The notes beneath the pieces were generated by a model that saw only the letters and a program-made list of their open reading frames with translations, did no database searches and was not told where the DNA came from. A stretch of DNA of 13,376 bases from an uncultured Duganella sp. Its GTDB lineage: Bacteria > Pseudomonadota > Gammaproteobacteria > Burkholderiales > Burkholderiaceae. How positions within the stretch are numbered: the first letter of the stretch is position 1; every line of letters begins with the position of its first letter. The position numbers and the translations under genes were made by a program. The stretch spans positions 1-13,376 of the forward strand of contig CAMLSG010000151.1 in assembly GCA_946482635.1 (NCBI GenBank), written 5' to 3'. Of this stretch, positions 1-6,243 are shown in pieces.

Positions 1-142
1 TGAAACTGGCGAGCGTGATCTCCAATGCCGCCAGGTCGCGCTGCAACTGGAGGGTGTGCTCGCGTGCCTGGCGGGCGTCGCGGCGGGCCAGCCAGGCCCA
101 GCGCCCCACAGCCGCCAGCACGATAAACCAAAGCAAATCCAT
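1..142 (-). CDS. Unrecognised membrane-anchored protein, N-terminal fragment (partial)
   Basis: Only the first 47 codons are inside the window; the rest lies beyond its left edge. The start is the ATG whose complement is at 140-142. An AGGGAG ribosome-binding site sits about 6 nt upstream, and a plausible promoter is nearby (170-198). The peptide begins MDLLWFIVLAAVGRWAW, a short hydrophobic segment (residues 2-18) that could be a membrane anchor or uncleaved signal. It is followed by a basic stretch (residues 20-26) and then a heptad-like, charged/leucine-rich stretch (residues 27-47) that suggests a coiled coil. Arginines right after the hydrophobic stretch suggest the C-terminal part is cytoplasmic. 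Codon use matches the neighbours. Some large multi-spanning proteins (for example DUF2339) begin with a membrane segment plus coiled coil, but the visible part is too short to assign a family. Confidence 0.6.
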   Translation of the reverse strand, partial: MDLLWFIVLAAVGRWAWLARRDARQAREHTLQLQRDLAALEITLASF

Positions 143-153
143 GACTGCTCCCT

Positions 154-198
154 ATATTGTTCTCTTGGCATTATTTTCCATTGGTAACAATATTACAA
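154..198 (-). promoter_or_regulatory. Candidate promoter and 8-bp inverted repeat upstream of the leftmost gene
   Basis: Read on the minus strand, TTGTAA (complement of 193-198) and AATAAT (complement of 170-175) are separated by exactly 17 nt. This fits a sigma-70-type promoter for the partial gene whose ATG is at 142. An inverted repeat with perfect 8-bp arms, ATATTGTT (154-161) and AACAATAT (186-193), straddles the -10 region, so it could be an operator. The stretch is clearly more AT-rich than the surrounding genes. No experimental support is visible, and an 8-bp repeat in AT-rich DNA may be chance. Confidence 0.35.
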
Positions 199-255
199 GC
201 ACCGGCAATACCTGTATCACCGTTTGCCCGCAGGCGTATCAGGATTTGATCCCCA

Positions 256-795
256 TCAAACCTCCGCTTCCGGCACCAGCATCAGCAAATCGGTCACGCC
301 CACGTCGACGCCGGCCTGGGACAGCAAGGTCGTGGCCTGGCCGCGATGGTGGGTTTGGTGGTTGAAGAAATGCAGCAACAGCAGCCGCAGTTGGCGGTTA
401 TTGGCCTCGCCATTCATGCGGCGGTAGCTGATGACGGCGTCCAGGTCGGTATCGGCCAGGCCGGCTGTCCACTCCAGGATCAGGCGGTCGAGCCAGATAC
501 GGCGCTCGCGCAGCGTCGGCAGCGCATCGAACAAAAGCTGGTCCAGCGCGGCCGGCGCCGGCAGGGCCGCCACTGGCGCCAGCGCAGCGGCAAAGCGCGG
601 ATGCGTGCCGATGCGCTTCAGCCAGATCGTGTCCGCCACGGCGATATGGTTAAGGGTCGCCAGCAGGGAGCCAAAGAACGCGCCGCGATCGGCCGCCAGC
701 TGCTCCGCCGGCAAGGCGGCTGCCGCCTCATACAGCTTGTTGTTCATCCACTCGTTGTAGCGGGCCAGCAGGGTGATATGGGCGGTTCCTGACAT
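256..795 (-). CDS. DinB family protein (putative metal-dependent four-helix-bundle enzyme)
   Basis: This 179-residue protein has the length and helical character of the DinB/YfiT-like fold, a four-helix bundle that usually carries one divalent metal on three histidines. The expected ligands are visible: H50 in TLNHIAVAD, and H146 and H150 in HFFNHQTHHRGQ. The C-terminal HxxxHRGQ block is the most recognisable family signature. DinB-fold proteins include DNA-damage-induced proteins of unknown activity and thiol-dependent transferases (mycothiol or glutathione users). The substrate cannot be read from the sequence. The start is the ATG complementary to 793-795; no strong Shine-Dalgarno is seen before it. 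The gene diverges from ychF across a 70-nt gap, so the two probably have separate promoters there. No signal peptide is present, so it is cytoplasmic. Confidence 0.88.
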   Translation of the reverse strand: MSGTAHITLLARYNEWMNNKLYEAAAALPAEQLAADRGAFFGSLLATLNHIAVADTIWLKRIGTHPRFAAALAPVAALPAPAALDQLLFDALPTLRERRIWLDRLILEWTAGLADTDLDAVISYRRMNGEANNRQLRLLLLHFFNHQTHHRGQATTLLSQAGVDVGVTDLLMLVPEAEV

Positions 796-865
796 GATCT
801 GGGGTACAATCTCGGTCTATTTGCGGAAAATTCCGTAGCAGAACAATATCATTTAAAGGTTTTCC

Positions 866-1957
866 ATGAGTCTCAAATGCGGCATCGTCGGCCTGCCTAA
901 CGTCGGCAAGTCCACCCTTTTCAATGCACTGACCAAGGCCGGCATCGCGGCCGAGAACTACCCGTTCTGCACCATCGAACCAAACGTCGGCGTGGTGGAA
1001 GTGCCTGATCCGCGCCTGAAGCAGCTGGCTGAAATCGTCAAGCCGGAACGCATCCTGCCTGCCATCGTGGAATTCGTCGACATCGCCGGCCTGGTGGCTG
1101 GCGCGTCCAAGGGCGAAGGTCTGGGCAACCAGTTCCTGTCCCACATCCGCGAAACCGACGCTATCGTCAACGTGGTGCGCTGCTTCGAAGACGACAACGT
1201 GGTGCACGTGGCCGGCCGCGTATCGCCGCTGGACGACATCGAAGTAATCCAGACCGAGCTGGCGCTGGCCGACCTGTCGACCGTTGAAAAGACCATCGCC
1301 CGCGAGCAGAAGAAAGCCCGCTCCGGCGACAAGGATTCCGCCAAGCTGGTAGCCCTGCTGGAAACCCTGGTGCCGCACTTGAACGAAGCCAAGCCAGTGC
1401 GCGCCATGGGCCTGGGCGCCGAAGACATGGCCCTGATCAAGCCGCTGTGCCTGATCACCGCCAAGCCAGCCATGTACGTGGCTAACGTGTCCGACAGCGG
1501 CTTCACCAACAACCCCCTGCTGGACCAGCTGACCAAGTACGCCGAAGCGCAGAACGCGCCGATTGTGGCGATCTGCGCCGCCATTGAAGCGGAAATCGCC
1601 GAACTGGACGACGCCGACAAGGAAGCCTTCCTGGCCGACATGGGCATGGCCGAACCTGGCCTGGACCGCCTGATCCGCGCCGGCTTCAAGCTGCTCGGCC
1701 TGCAAACCTACTTCACCGCCGGCGTGAAGGAAGTGCGCGCCTGGACCATCCACGTTGGCGACACCGCACCGCAAGCGGCAGGCGTGATCCACACCGACTT
1801 CGAGCGCGGCTTCATCCGCGCCCAGACCATCGCTTTCGACGACTACATCGCCTACAAGGGCGAAACCGGCGCCAAGGAAGCGGGCAAGATGCGCGCTGAA
1901 GGCAAGGAATACGTGGTCAAGGATGGCGACGTGCTGAACTTCCTGTTCAACGTCTAA
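866..1957 (+). CDS. ychF: Ribosome-associated ATPase YchF/OLA1 (Obg-like)
   Basis: YchF is an Obg-family P-loop NTPase that prefers ATP to GTP, binds ribosomes and has been linked to translation and oxidative-stress responses. At 363 residues it has the normal family length. Visible motifs are the P-loop GLPNVGKST (residues 9-17) and the switch II DIAG (72-75) with the following [13 protein letters not shown] stretch. NVSD (207-210) stands where classical GTPases have NKxD, the substitution associated with ATP preference. A coiled-coil insertion falls around 130-160. The C-terminal TGS domain (about 280-363) carries the conserved [18 protein letters not shown] block. The start ATG has AAAGG 6 nt upstream. 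A -10-like TACAAT lies at 805-810 without a clear -35. The gene stands alone and ends in a strong terminator. Identification is near certain. Confidence 0.97.
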   Translation: MSLKCGIVGLPNVGKSTLFNALTKAGIAAENYPFCTIEPNVGVVEVPDPRLKQLAEIVKPERILPAIVEFVDIAGLVAGASKGEGLGNQFLSHIRETDAIVNVVRCFEDDNVVHVAGRVSPLDDIEVIQTELALADLSTVEKTIAREQKKARSGDKDSAKLVALLETLVPHLNEAKPVRAMGLGAEDMALIKPLCLITAKPAMYVANVSDSGFTNNPLLDQLTKYAEAQNAPIVAICAAIEAEIAELDDADKEAFLADMGMAEPGLDRLIRAGFKLLGLQTYFTAGVKEVRAWTIHVGDTAPQAAGVIHTDFERGFIRAQTIAFDDYIAYKGETGAKEAGKMRAEGKEYVVKDGDVLNFLFNV

Positions 1958-1974
1958 AATCCCTAGCTCCGGTC

Positions 1975-1999
1975 AAGCCGCGCTCAGCGCGGCTTTTTT
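1975..1999 (+). terminator. Rho-independent terminator of ychF
   Basis: A perfect 9-bp stem (1975-1983 paired with 1987-1995, core GCCGCGC/GCGCGGC) closes a 3-nt TCA loop and runs directly into six T residues (1994-1999). It begins 17 nt after the ychF stop. On the opposite strand the hairpin is not followed by a comparable T run, so it mainly terminates rightward transcription. It may still weakly stop transcripts of the converging NTF2-like gene. Confidence 0.93.
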
Positions 2000-2045
2000 A
2001 TTGGTTTTCTTGCCGCCACAGGAAAGCGAAAAGTTGGGCGGGGCG

Positions 2046-2531
2046 CTATTTTGACTTCGCCTCATGTGCGGCGATGGCCTTTGTGAAGCTGTCCATCAGC
2101 GGGTTGGGCACGGCCAGCGACAGCTGGTAATGCTCGATCTTGAAGCCCTTGCCAGTGTTGACCAGCACGCCGCTGGCCTGGCAAGTCCCCATCTGCGTGT
2201 TGAGTTGTTCATCGAACCACACGTATTTCTTGTCCGGCGAGAAGTAGACATTGCGTTTTTGCGCGGTGAAGCTCCAGGCCTTCTTGCGGTCCCAGAAGCG
2301 CTTGGCCCAGGCCTTGAATTCCTTGTACCTCCACACCTCGCTCTTGTCGGTGCCGATGAAGACGGCGTCCGGCGTGAACTTGTCCCAGTAGTCGGGCCGG
2401 GTGTTGGCAGCATCATCGTGCCAGCTGTCGACGAAGGCGTTGACCTGCTGGCGGAAATCGGTGTCCGGGTCGGCCGCTTGGGCGCAGTGCATCATGAGGA
2501 CGGTGGCGGCGGCGATCAGCAAGCGTTTCAT
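2046..2531 (-). CDS. Exported NTF2-like / SnoaL-like domain protein
   Basis: The 161-residue product begins with a clear Sec signal peptide: MKR, a hydrophobic core (residues 4-14), and the cleavage site AQA|AD after residue 19. The mature protein is therefore probably periplasmic or secreted. It resembles the small cone-shaped NTF2/SnoaL-like family. The evidence is the early helix QQVNAFVDSWH, the FTPDAVFIGTDKSEVW stretch (52-67), the CQASGVLVNTGKGFKIEHY segment (117-135) and the final LSLAVPNP. In this family the cone forms a pocket used for catalysis or ligand binding, but no catalytic residue can be assigned here. C117 is the only cysteine left in the mature chain. GGGAG about 8 nt before the ATG supports the start. 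It converges with ychF and diverges from the NYN gene. Its role is unknown. Confidence 0.85.
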   Translation of the reverse strand: MKRLLIAAATVLMMHCAQAADPDTDFRQQVNAFVDSWHDDAANTRPDYWDKFTPDAVFIGTDKSEVWRYKEFKAWAKRFWDRKKAWSFTAQKRNVYFSPDKKYVWFDEQLNTQMGTCQASGVLVNTGKGFKIEHYQLSLAVPNPLMDSFTKAIAAHEAKSK

Positions 2532-2563
2532 TCGGTTGTCTCCCAGGTCAATGTTGGCGAAAT

Positions 2564-2571
2564 AGTATAAT
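2564..2571. promoter_or_regulatory. Overlapping divergent -10 boxes between the NTF2-like and NYN genes
   Basis: The plus strand has a perfect sigma-70 -10 box, TATAAT, at 2566-2571. The minus strand of the same 8 bp reads TATACT (complement of 2564-2569), a good -10 for the divergent NTF2-like gene. Neither has an obvious -35 at 16-18 nt. The forward box would start transcription near 2578. That places the upstream in-frame TTG (2574) at or before the transcript start and favours the ATG at 2604 as the true NYN start. Confidence 0.5.
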
Positions 2572-2603
2572 CGTTGGATTGTGCACAGCTTCCAGTAAAG
2601 AAA

Positions 2604-4064
2604 ATGGCCTCACCCAACGAAAACGCCAGCATGGCACTGTTCTGCGACTTCGAAAACGTCGCACTGGGCGTCCGCGACGCCAACTATGAGAAATTCGACA
2701 TCAAGCCGGTGCTGGAACGCCTGCTGCTGAAGGGCAGCATCGTGGTCAAGAAGGCCTATTGCGACTGGGACCGCTACAAGGGCTTCAAAGCACCAATGCA
2801 CGAGGCGAACTTCGAACTGATCGAAATCCCGCACGTGCGCCTGTCCGGCAAGAATTCCGCCGACATCCGCATGGTGGTCGATGCGCTGGACCTGTGCTAC
2901 ACCAAGTCCCACGTCAACACCTTCGTCATTATTTCCGGCGATTCGGATTTTTCGCCGCTGGTGTCCAAGCTGCGCGAAAACGCCAAGCGCGTGATCGGCG
3001 TGGGCGTGAAGGACTCCACCTCCGACCTGCTGGTGGCCAACTGCGACGAATTCATTTTCTACGACGACCTGGTGCGCGAATCGCGCCGCCAGCGCCAGGC
3101 AACGCGCAATGACCGCGAGCAGCAGCCCAAGCGTTCGCCGGAAGAGGAGAAGCGCCGCCGCGAAGAGATGGACAAGCGCCGCAACCAGTGCGTGGAAATC
3201 GCCTACACCACGTTCGACGCGCTGGCTGCCGAACGCGGAGAGGGCAAGATCTGGGCTTCCGTGCTGAAGGAAGCGATCAAGCGCCGCAAGCCGGACTTCA
3301 GCGAGTCGTACTACGGTTTCCGTACCTTCGGCAACCTGCTGGAAGAAATGAAGGCGCGCGGCCTGCTGGAATTCGGCCGCGACGAAAAGTCGGGCGCGTA
3401 TGTGTACCGCAGCAGCCAGCCGGTTGTGCTGCCTGCAGTGGAAGCACCGGTCGAACAGGAAGCGTTTGTCGCGTCGGATGCCGCAGCCGAGGCGCAGGAG
3501 GGCGCGGAGGAAGCTGCCGCCGCCCCTGGCGAGGCAGGCGAAGCGCGGCGCGAGCGCGAAGGCCGCGATGGCCGCCGCAATCGCGGCAACCGTGGCGGCC
3601 GTGGCCGCCGTGGCGAGGGCGATGCCGCAATGTCGACTGCCGCGGCAGTCGAAGTGCCGGCCGATGCCGAGGTGGCTGCTGTGGCAGCAGTGGAAGAAGT
3701 CGCGCCAGTGATGGCGGCGGCCGCCGAAGCCCAGGCCGAGATGCCTGCCGAAACTGCTGCAGCAGCGCCGGCCAAGCGTACCCGCGCCGCAGCCAAAAAG
3801 CCGGCAGCGAAAAAGGCCGGCTCGCGCGGCAGCAAAGTAGCGCAGGCGGCAGCCGATGCCGCGGAAGCGGTGCAGCAGGCGGAAGCAGTGTTGGCGACAG
3901 CTGCTGCCGATGCCGTGGTGGCTGAGGCCGCGGCGGTTGAATCGCAGCCGGAAGAAGCTGCAGCGCAAGGCAAGCCTGCGGCGCCGAAGCGTGCCAAGAA
4001 GCCGGGCACGCACAAGCCGTCCGCGCGCAGCAAGCTGCCGAAGAAGCCGAAAGCAGAAGCCTGA
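2604..4064 (+). CDS. NYN-domain (PIN-like) putative ribonuclease with OST-HTH/LOTUS domain and RGG/basic tail
   Basis: The 486-residue product has three parts. Residues 9-157 form a NYN (LabA/DUF88) domain, a PIN-like nuclease fold. Its acidic residues are visible: D15 in FCDFEN, D87 and D93 in SADIRMVVDALD, and D113/D115 in SGDSDF, matching a metal-dependent RNase site. A highly charged linker (158-194) leads to an OST-HTH/LOTUS-like winged helix (about 195-268, ending in GAYVYRS), a presumed RNA-binding module. The rest is low-complexity: Ala/Glu-rich stretches, an Arg/Gly-rich RGG-like segment (314-338), an AKKPAAKKA repeat (397-405) and a Lys/Pro-rich histone-H1-like end (461-486). I chose ATG 2604; an in-frame TTG at 2574 lies only 3 nt beyond the -10 box. 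It is probably cytoplasmic and acts on RNA. The function is inferred from domains; the RNA target is unknown. Confidence 0.88.
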   Translation: MASPNENASMALFCDFENVALGVRDANYEKFDIKPVLERLLLKGSIVVKKAYCDWDRYKGFKAPMHEANFELIEIPHVRLSGKNSADIRMVVDALDLCYTKSHVNTFVIISGDSDFSPLVSKLRENAKRVIGVGVKDSTSDLLVANCDEFIFYDDLVRESRRQRQATRNDREQQPKRSPEEEKRRREEMDKRRNQCVEIAYTTFDALAAERGEGKIWASVLKEAIKRRKPDFSESYYGFRTFGNLLEEMKARGLLEFGRDEKSGAYVYRSSQPVVLPAVEAPVEQEAFVASDAAAEAQEGAEEAAAAPGEAGEARREREGRDGRRNRGNRGGRGRRGEGDAAMSTAAAVEVPADAEVAAVAAVEEVAPVMAAAAEAQAEMPAETAAAAPAKRTRAAAKKPAAKKAGSRGSKVAQAAADAAEAVQQAEAVLATAAADAVVAEAAAVESQPEEAAAQGKPAAPKRAKKPGTHKPSARSKLPKKPKAEA

Positions 4065-4073
4065 TAAGCCTGA

Positions 4074-4103
4074 TTCGCCGCGCGCCGCGCGGCGAAGTTT
4101 TTT
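4074..4103 (+). terminator. Rho-independent terminator after the NYN gene
   Basis: A perfect 10-bp GC-rich stem (4074-4083 paired with 4087-4096, TTCGCCGCGC/GCGCGGCGAA) with a 3-nt loop is followed by G and six T residues (4098-4103). It lies 9 nt after the stop codon and 20 nt before the MOSC start, so the MOSC gene should have its own promoter or depend on read-through. Confidence 0.92.
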
Positions 4104-4123
4104 CTGCCATACTCACGGGCACT

Positions 4124-4975
4124 ATGCCCTTCATTTCCGAACTTACCCTTTATCCGATCAAGTCTTGCGCAGGGCTGTCGCTGAAGCAGGCGACCCTGAC
4201 CCGCGCCGGTTTGATGACCGAGCAAATCTACGACCGCGAGTGGATGCTGGTCGATGCCTGCGGCGTGGCGCTGACCCAGCGCGATCACCCGCGCATGGCG
4301 CTGATCGTGCCGCGCCTGAAGTCGGAAACCATGGAGCTGCGCGCCCCCGGAATGCTGCAGCTGGAAATTCCCCTCGGCCTGCCCGATCCGGACACCTCGC
4401 CGACGCTGCAGGTGCAGGTCTGGGAAGACACCGTGCTGGCTTACGACTGCGATGAGACCACCGCCACCTGGTTCAGCAAATTCCTCGGCGTCGAATGCCG
4501 CCTGGCGCGCTTCCACGCCAACGCCAAGCGCCTGACCAGCGGCAAGTGGACCAATGGCGAACAGCATCCGACGCTGTTTTCGGACGGCTACCCGATCCTG
4601 GTCGTCGGCTCCGGCTCGCTGCAGGACCTCAACGAGAAGTTGCAAAAGCAGGGCCGCCAGCCCTTGCCGATGAACCGCTTCCGTCCCAACCTGGTGGTGG
4701 GCGACCTGGAGGCCTTCGAGGAGGACTACACCGAGCAATTCCGCATCGGCGACGCCGTCCTGAAGCCGGTCAAGCCCTGCGCGCGCTGCCCGATGCCTTC
4801 GGTCGACCAGTCGACCGGCGAATTCGGCCCCGATCCGCTGGACATCCTGCAAAGCTACCGCGCCAAGGAAGAAGTCGACGGCGGCATCTGTTTCGGCATG
4901 AATGCAATCGTAGCAACAGGCGATGGCATAAAATTATCGGTTGGCGACCCAATCGAGGTTACACTGTCATTTTAG
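4124..4975 (+). CDS. MOSC domain-containing protein (YcbX/mARC-like, molybdenum cofactor sulfurase C-terminal family)
   Basis: The 283-residue protein has the two-part layout of YcbX/mARC proteins. The N-terminal beta-barrel (about 1-125) opens with the typical ELTLYPIKSCAG and has DREWMLVD and GVALTQRDHPRMALI. The MOSC domain (about 140-283) carries NRFRPNLVV (184-192) and the CARCPMPSVD block (219-228). A cysteine in this block ligates the molybdenum cofactor in mARC and YcbX. Such proteins reduce N-hydroxylated bases and related N-oxygenated compounds, taking electrons from a partner. Unlike E. coli YcbX, this one ends right after the MOSC domain and lacks a C-terminal 2Fe-2S ferredoxin domain, so a separate electron donor is expected. 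It is cytoplasmic. The next gene starts 2-20 nt downstream, depending on its start codon, so the two are likely co-transcribed. Confidence 0.92.
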   Translation: MPFISELTLYPIKSCAGLSLKQATLTRAGLMTEQIYDREWMLVDACGVALTQRDHPRMALIVPRLKSETMELRAPGMLQLEIPLGLPDPDTSPTLQVQVWEDTVLAYDCDETTATWFSKFLGVECRLARFHANAKRLTSGKWTNGEQHPTLFSDGYPILVVGSGSLQDLNEKLQKQGRQPLPMNRFRPNLVVGDLEAFEEDYTEQFRIGDAVLKPVKPCARCPMPSVDQSTGEFGPDPLDILQSYRAKEEVDGGICFGMNAIVATGDGIKLSVGDPIEVTLSF

Positions 4976-4995
4976 TAGTGAATATCGGCAGGGCG

Positions 4996-6135
4996 ATGGA
5001 GATCACGCAGAAAACCACGGGCAAGCCGCCCACGCAGGCGGAGCTGGCAGCTGAAAACCAGTCGCTGCGCGCCCGCCTTGCCTACCTGATCGAGCAGGCC
5101 GAACGCAATCACTCGATCATGACGCGCCACCAGGCGTTCGACCTGGAGATCGTGGGCGCGGCCAGCTTCCCCGAGCTGATTGGCACCATTTTCCGCACGC
5201 TGCCGGTGATTTCCGACCTGGATGCGGTGACCCTGGCGCTGGTCGACGTGGATGACGACATCCGCACCGTGATGGAGAAGCTGGGCGTCGATTTTTCAGA
5301 TTTCCCTGACCTGGTGTTCGTGCCCGACACGGAAAGCCTGGCTTTCGACCTCGAGCCGGGCCAGGCGCCCAAGCCATACCTTGGCATGTTCGACGCGCAC
5401 AAGCATGGCAGCCAGTTCCCGCAGACGGGCGTGCGCCTGCAAAGCGTGGGCGTGGTGCCGCTGCTGCGCAACAAGCGCCTGATTGGCTCGCTGAACCTGG
5501 GCAGCGCCGACCCGACGCGCTTCTCGCCCAGCCTGGGCACCGATTTCGTCGAGCACATGGCGTCCATCATCGCCATCTGCCTGGAGAACGTGATCTCCAA
5601 CGAGATGCTCAAGTACATGGGCCTGACCGATGCGCTGACCGGGGTGTTCAACCGCCGCTACGTGGATCGCCGCCTGTTAGAGGAAATTGCGCGGGCGCGC
5701 CGGCAATCGTATCCGGTGTCGTTCATGTACATCGACATCGACCATTTCAAGCGGGTCAACGACACCGTCGGCCACGGCGGCGGCGATGAAGTGCTGCGCG
5801 AAGTGGCCAACCGCATCAAGGCGGAGCTGCGCCTGTCGGATGCGCTGGCACGATTCGGCGGCGAGGAATTCGTGGTGCTGCTGATCGATGCGGACCTGGA
5901 AAGCGCAACCTATGTGGGCGAGCGTATCCGCGCCGGCATCGCGGCCAGCATGATCGAGTTGTCGCACGGCGTGAAGGTGTCGATCACGGCCTCGGTTGGC
6001 GTGTCCAGCCTGGCGCAGGTGCCCGGCGATGTGTCGCCGGAAGAGCAGGCGACGCAACTGATCGAACAGGCCGACGAAGCCCTGTACCAGGCCAAGGAAG
6101 GCGGCCGCAACCGGGTGATCCGCTACGCTGCCTGA
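4996..6135 (+). CDS. Diguanylate cyclase with GAF/DUF484-like sensor and GGDEF domain
   Basis: The predicted 379-residue cytoplasmic protein makes the second messenger cyclic di-GMP from two GTP. A short N-terminal coiled coil (about 14-42, ELAAENQSLRARLAYL) leads into a GAF/DUF484-like domain (about 45-205). The catalytic GGDEF domain (about 206-379) follows. The active-site loop is GGEEF (288-292), a fully active variant. The inhibitory I-site RLSD (279-282) has the right spacing, so product feedback should operate. Metal and substrate residues are visible in DIDHFKRVND (247-256). The domain ends in ADEALYQAKEGGRNRV. No membrane segment is present, so the signal is probably an internal ligand or partner. 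I chose ATG 4996, although its AGGG is very close. An in-frame GTG at 4978 overlaps the end of the MOSC gene region and is possible. The signal is unknown. Confidence 0.93.
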   Translation: MEITQKTTGKPPTQAELAAENQSLRARLAYLIEQAERNHSIMTRHQAFDLEIVGAASFPELIGTIFRTLPVISDLDAVTLALVDVDDDIRTVMEKLGVDFSDFPDLVFVPDTESLAFDLEPGQAPKPYLGMFDAHKHGSQFPQTGVRLQSVGVVPLLRNKRLIGSLNLGSADPTRFSPSLGTDFVEHMASIIAICLENVISNEMLKYMGLTDALTGVFNRRYVDRRLLEEIARARRQSYPVSFMYIDIDHFKRVNDTVGHGGGDEVLREVANRIKAELRLSDALARFGGEEFVVLLIDADLESATYVGERIRAGIAASMIELSHGVKVSITASVGVSSLAQVPGDVSPEEQATQLIEQADEALYQAKEGGRNRVIRYAA

Positions 6136-6243
6136 AAACCGGTAACCCGGTGTCTGACCCGCAGGGTCAGGCACCAAGCCTGCGACGGCCGCGAGCCAAG
6201 TGTCTGACCCTACGGGTCAGACACACTGACTTACCGGTTTTCA
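6133..6243. repeat. Nested palindromic REP/BIME-like element between convergent genes
   Basis: An outer perfect 13-bp inverted repeat, TGAAAACCGGTAA (6133-6145) and its complement (6231-6243), encloses two hairpins. Hairpin A (6149-6175) has a 12-bp stem with one G-T pair and a GCA loop. Hairpin B (6200-6224) has a perfect 11-bp stem with a TAC loop. Both share TGTCTGACCC on the left arm, exactly 50 bp apart (6151 and 6201). The stop codon of the GGDEF gene (6133-6135) and that of the antiporter gene (complement of 6241-6243) are the outermost bases of the outer repeat. The element probably acts as a bidirectional transcription stop or mRNA 3' stabiliser. Its REP/BIME nature is an inference from structure and from my recollection that similar TGTCTGACCC palindromes recur in Oxalobacteraceae genomes. 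Confidence 0.8.

Noticed and set aside
245..260. Small hairpin TTTGAT-CCCC-ATCAAA at the end of the DinB gene
   Set aside because: The stem is only 6 bp, AT-rich, and not followed by a T run on the minus strand, so it is not supported as a terminator.
824..835. Palindrome CGGAA-AA-TTCCG in the ychF/DinB divergent gap
   Set aside because: The arms are only 5 bp. This could be an operator half but is expected by chance at this length.
728..1792. Long open frame of about 354 codons antisense to ychF
   Set aside because: The forward frame is a complete, motif-perfect YchF. The antisense frame is His/Gln/Val-rich with no recognisable domain, as expected from GC-biased codons read backwards.
2574..2603. 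Upstream in-frame TTG start for the NYN protein, adding 10 residues
   Set aside because: It lies 3 nt after a perfect TATAAT, so it would fall before the predicted transcript start. ATG 2604 fits better.
3311..4852. 513-codon open frame on the minus strand spanning the NYN tail, a terminator and the MOSC gene
   Set aside because: It runs across a strong forward terminator and two well-supported genes, and its translation is an Ala/Ser-rich artefact of the Ala-rich repeats.
4495..4995. N-terminal extension of the GGDEF protein overlapping the MOSC gene in another frame
   Set aside because: The extension is an Arg/Pro-rich shadow of the MOSC coding sequence. The GGDEF protein has a sensible start at 4996 (or GTG 4978).
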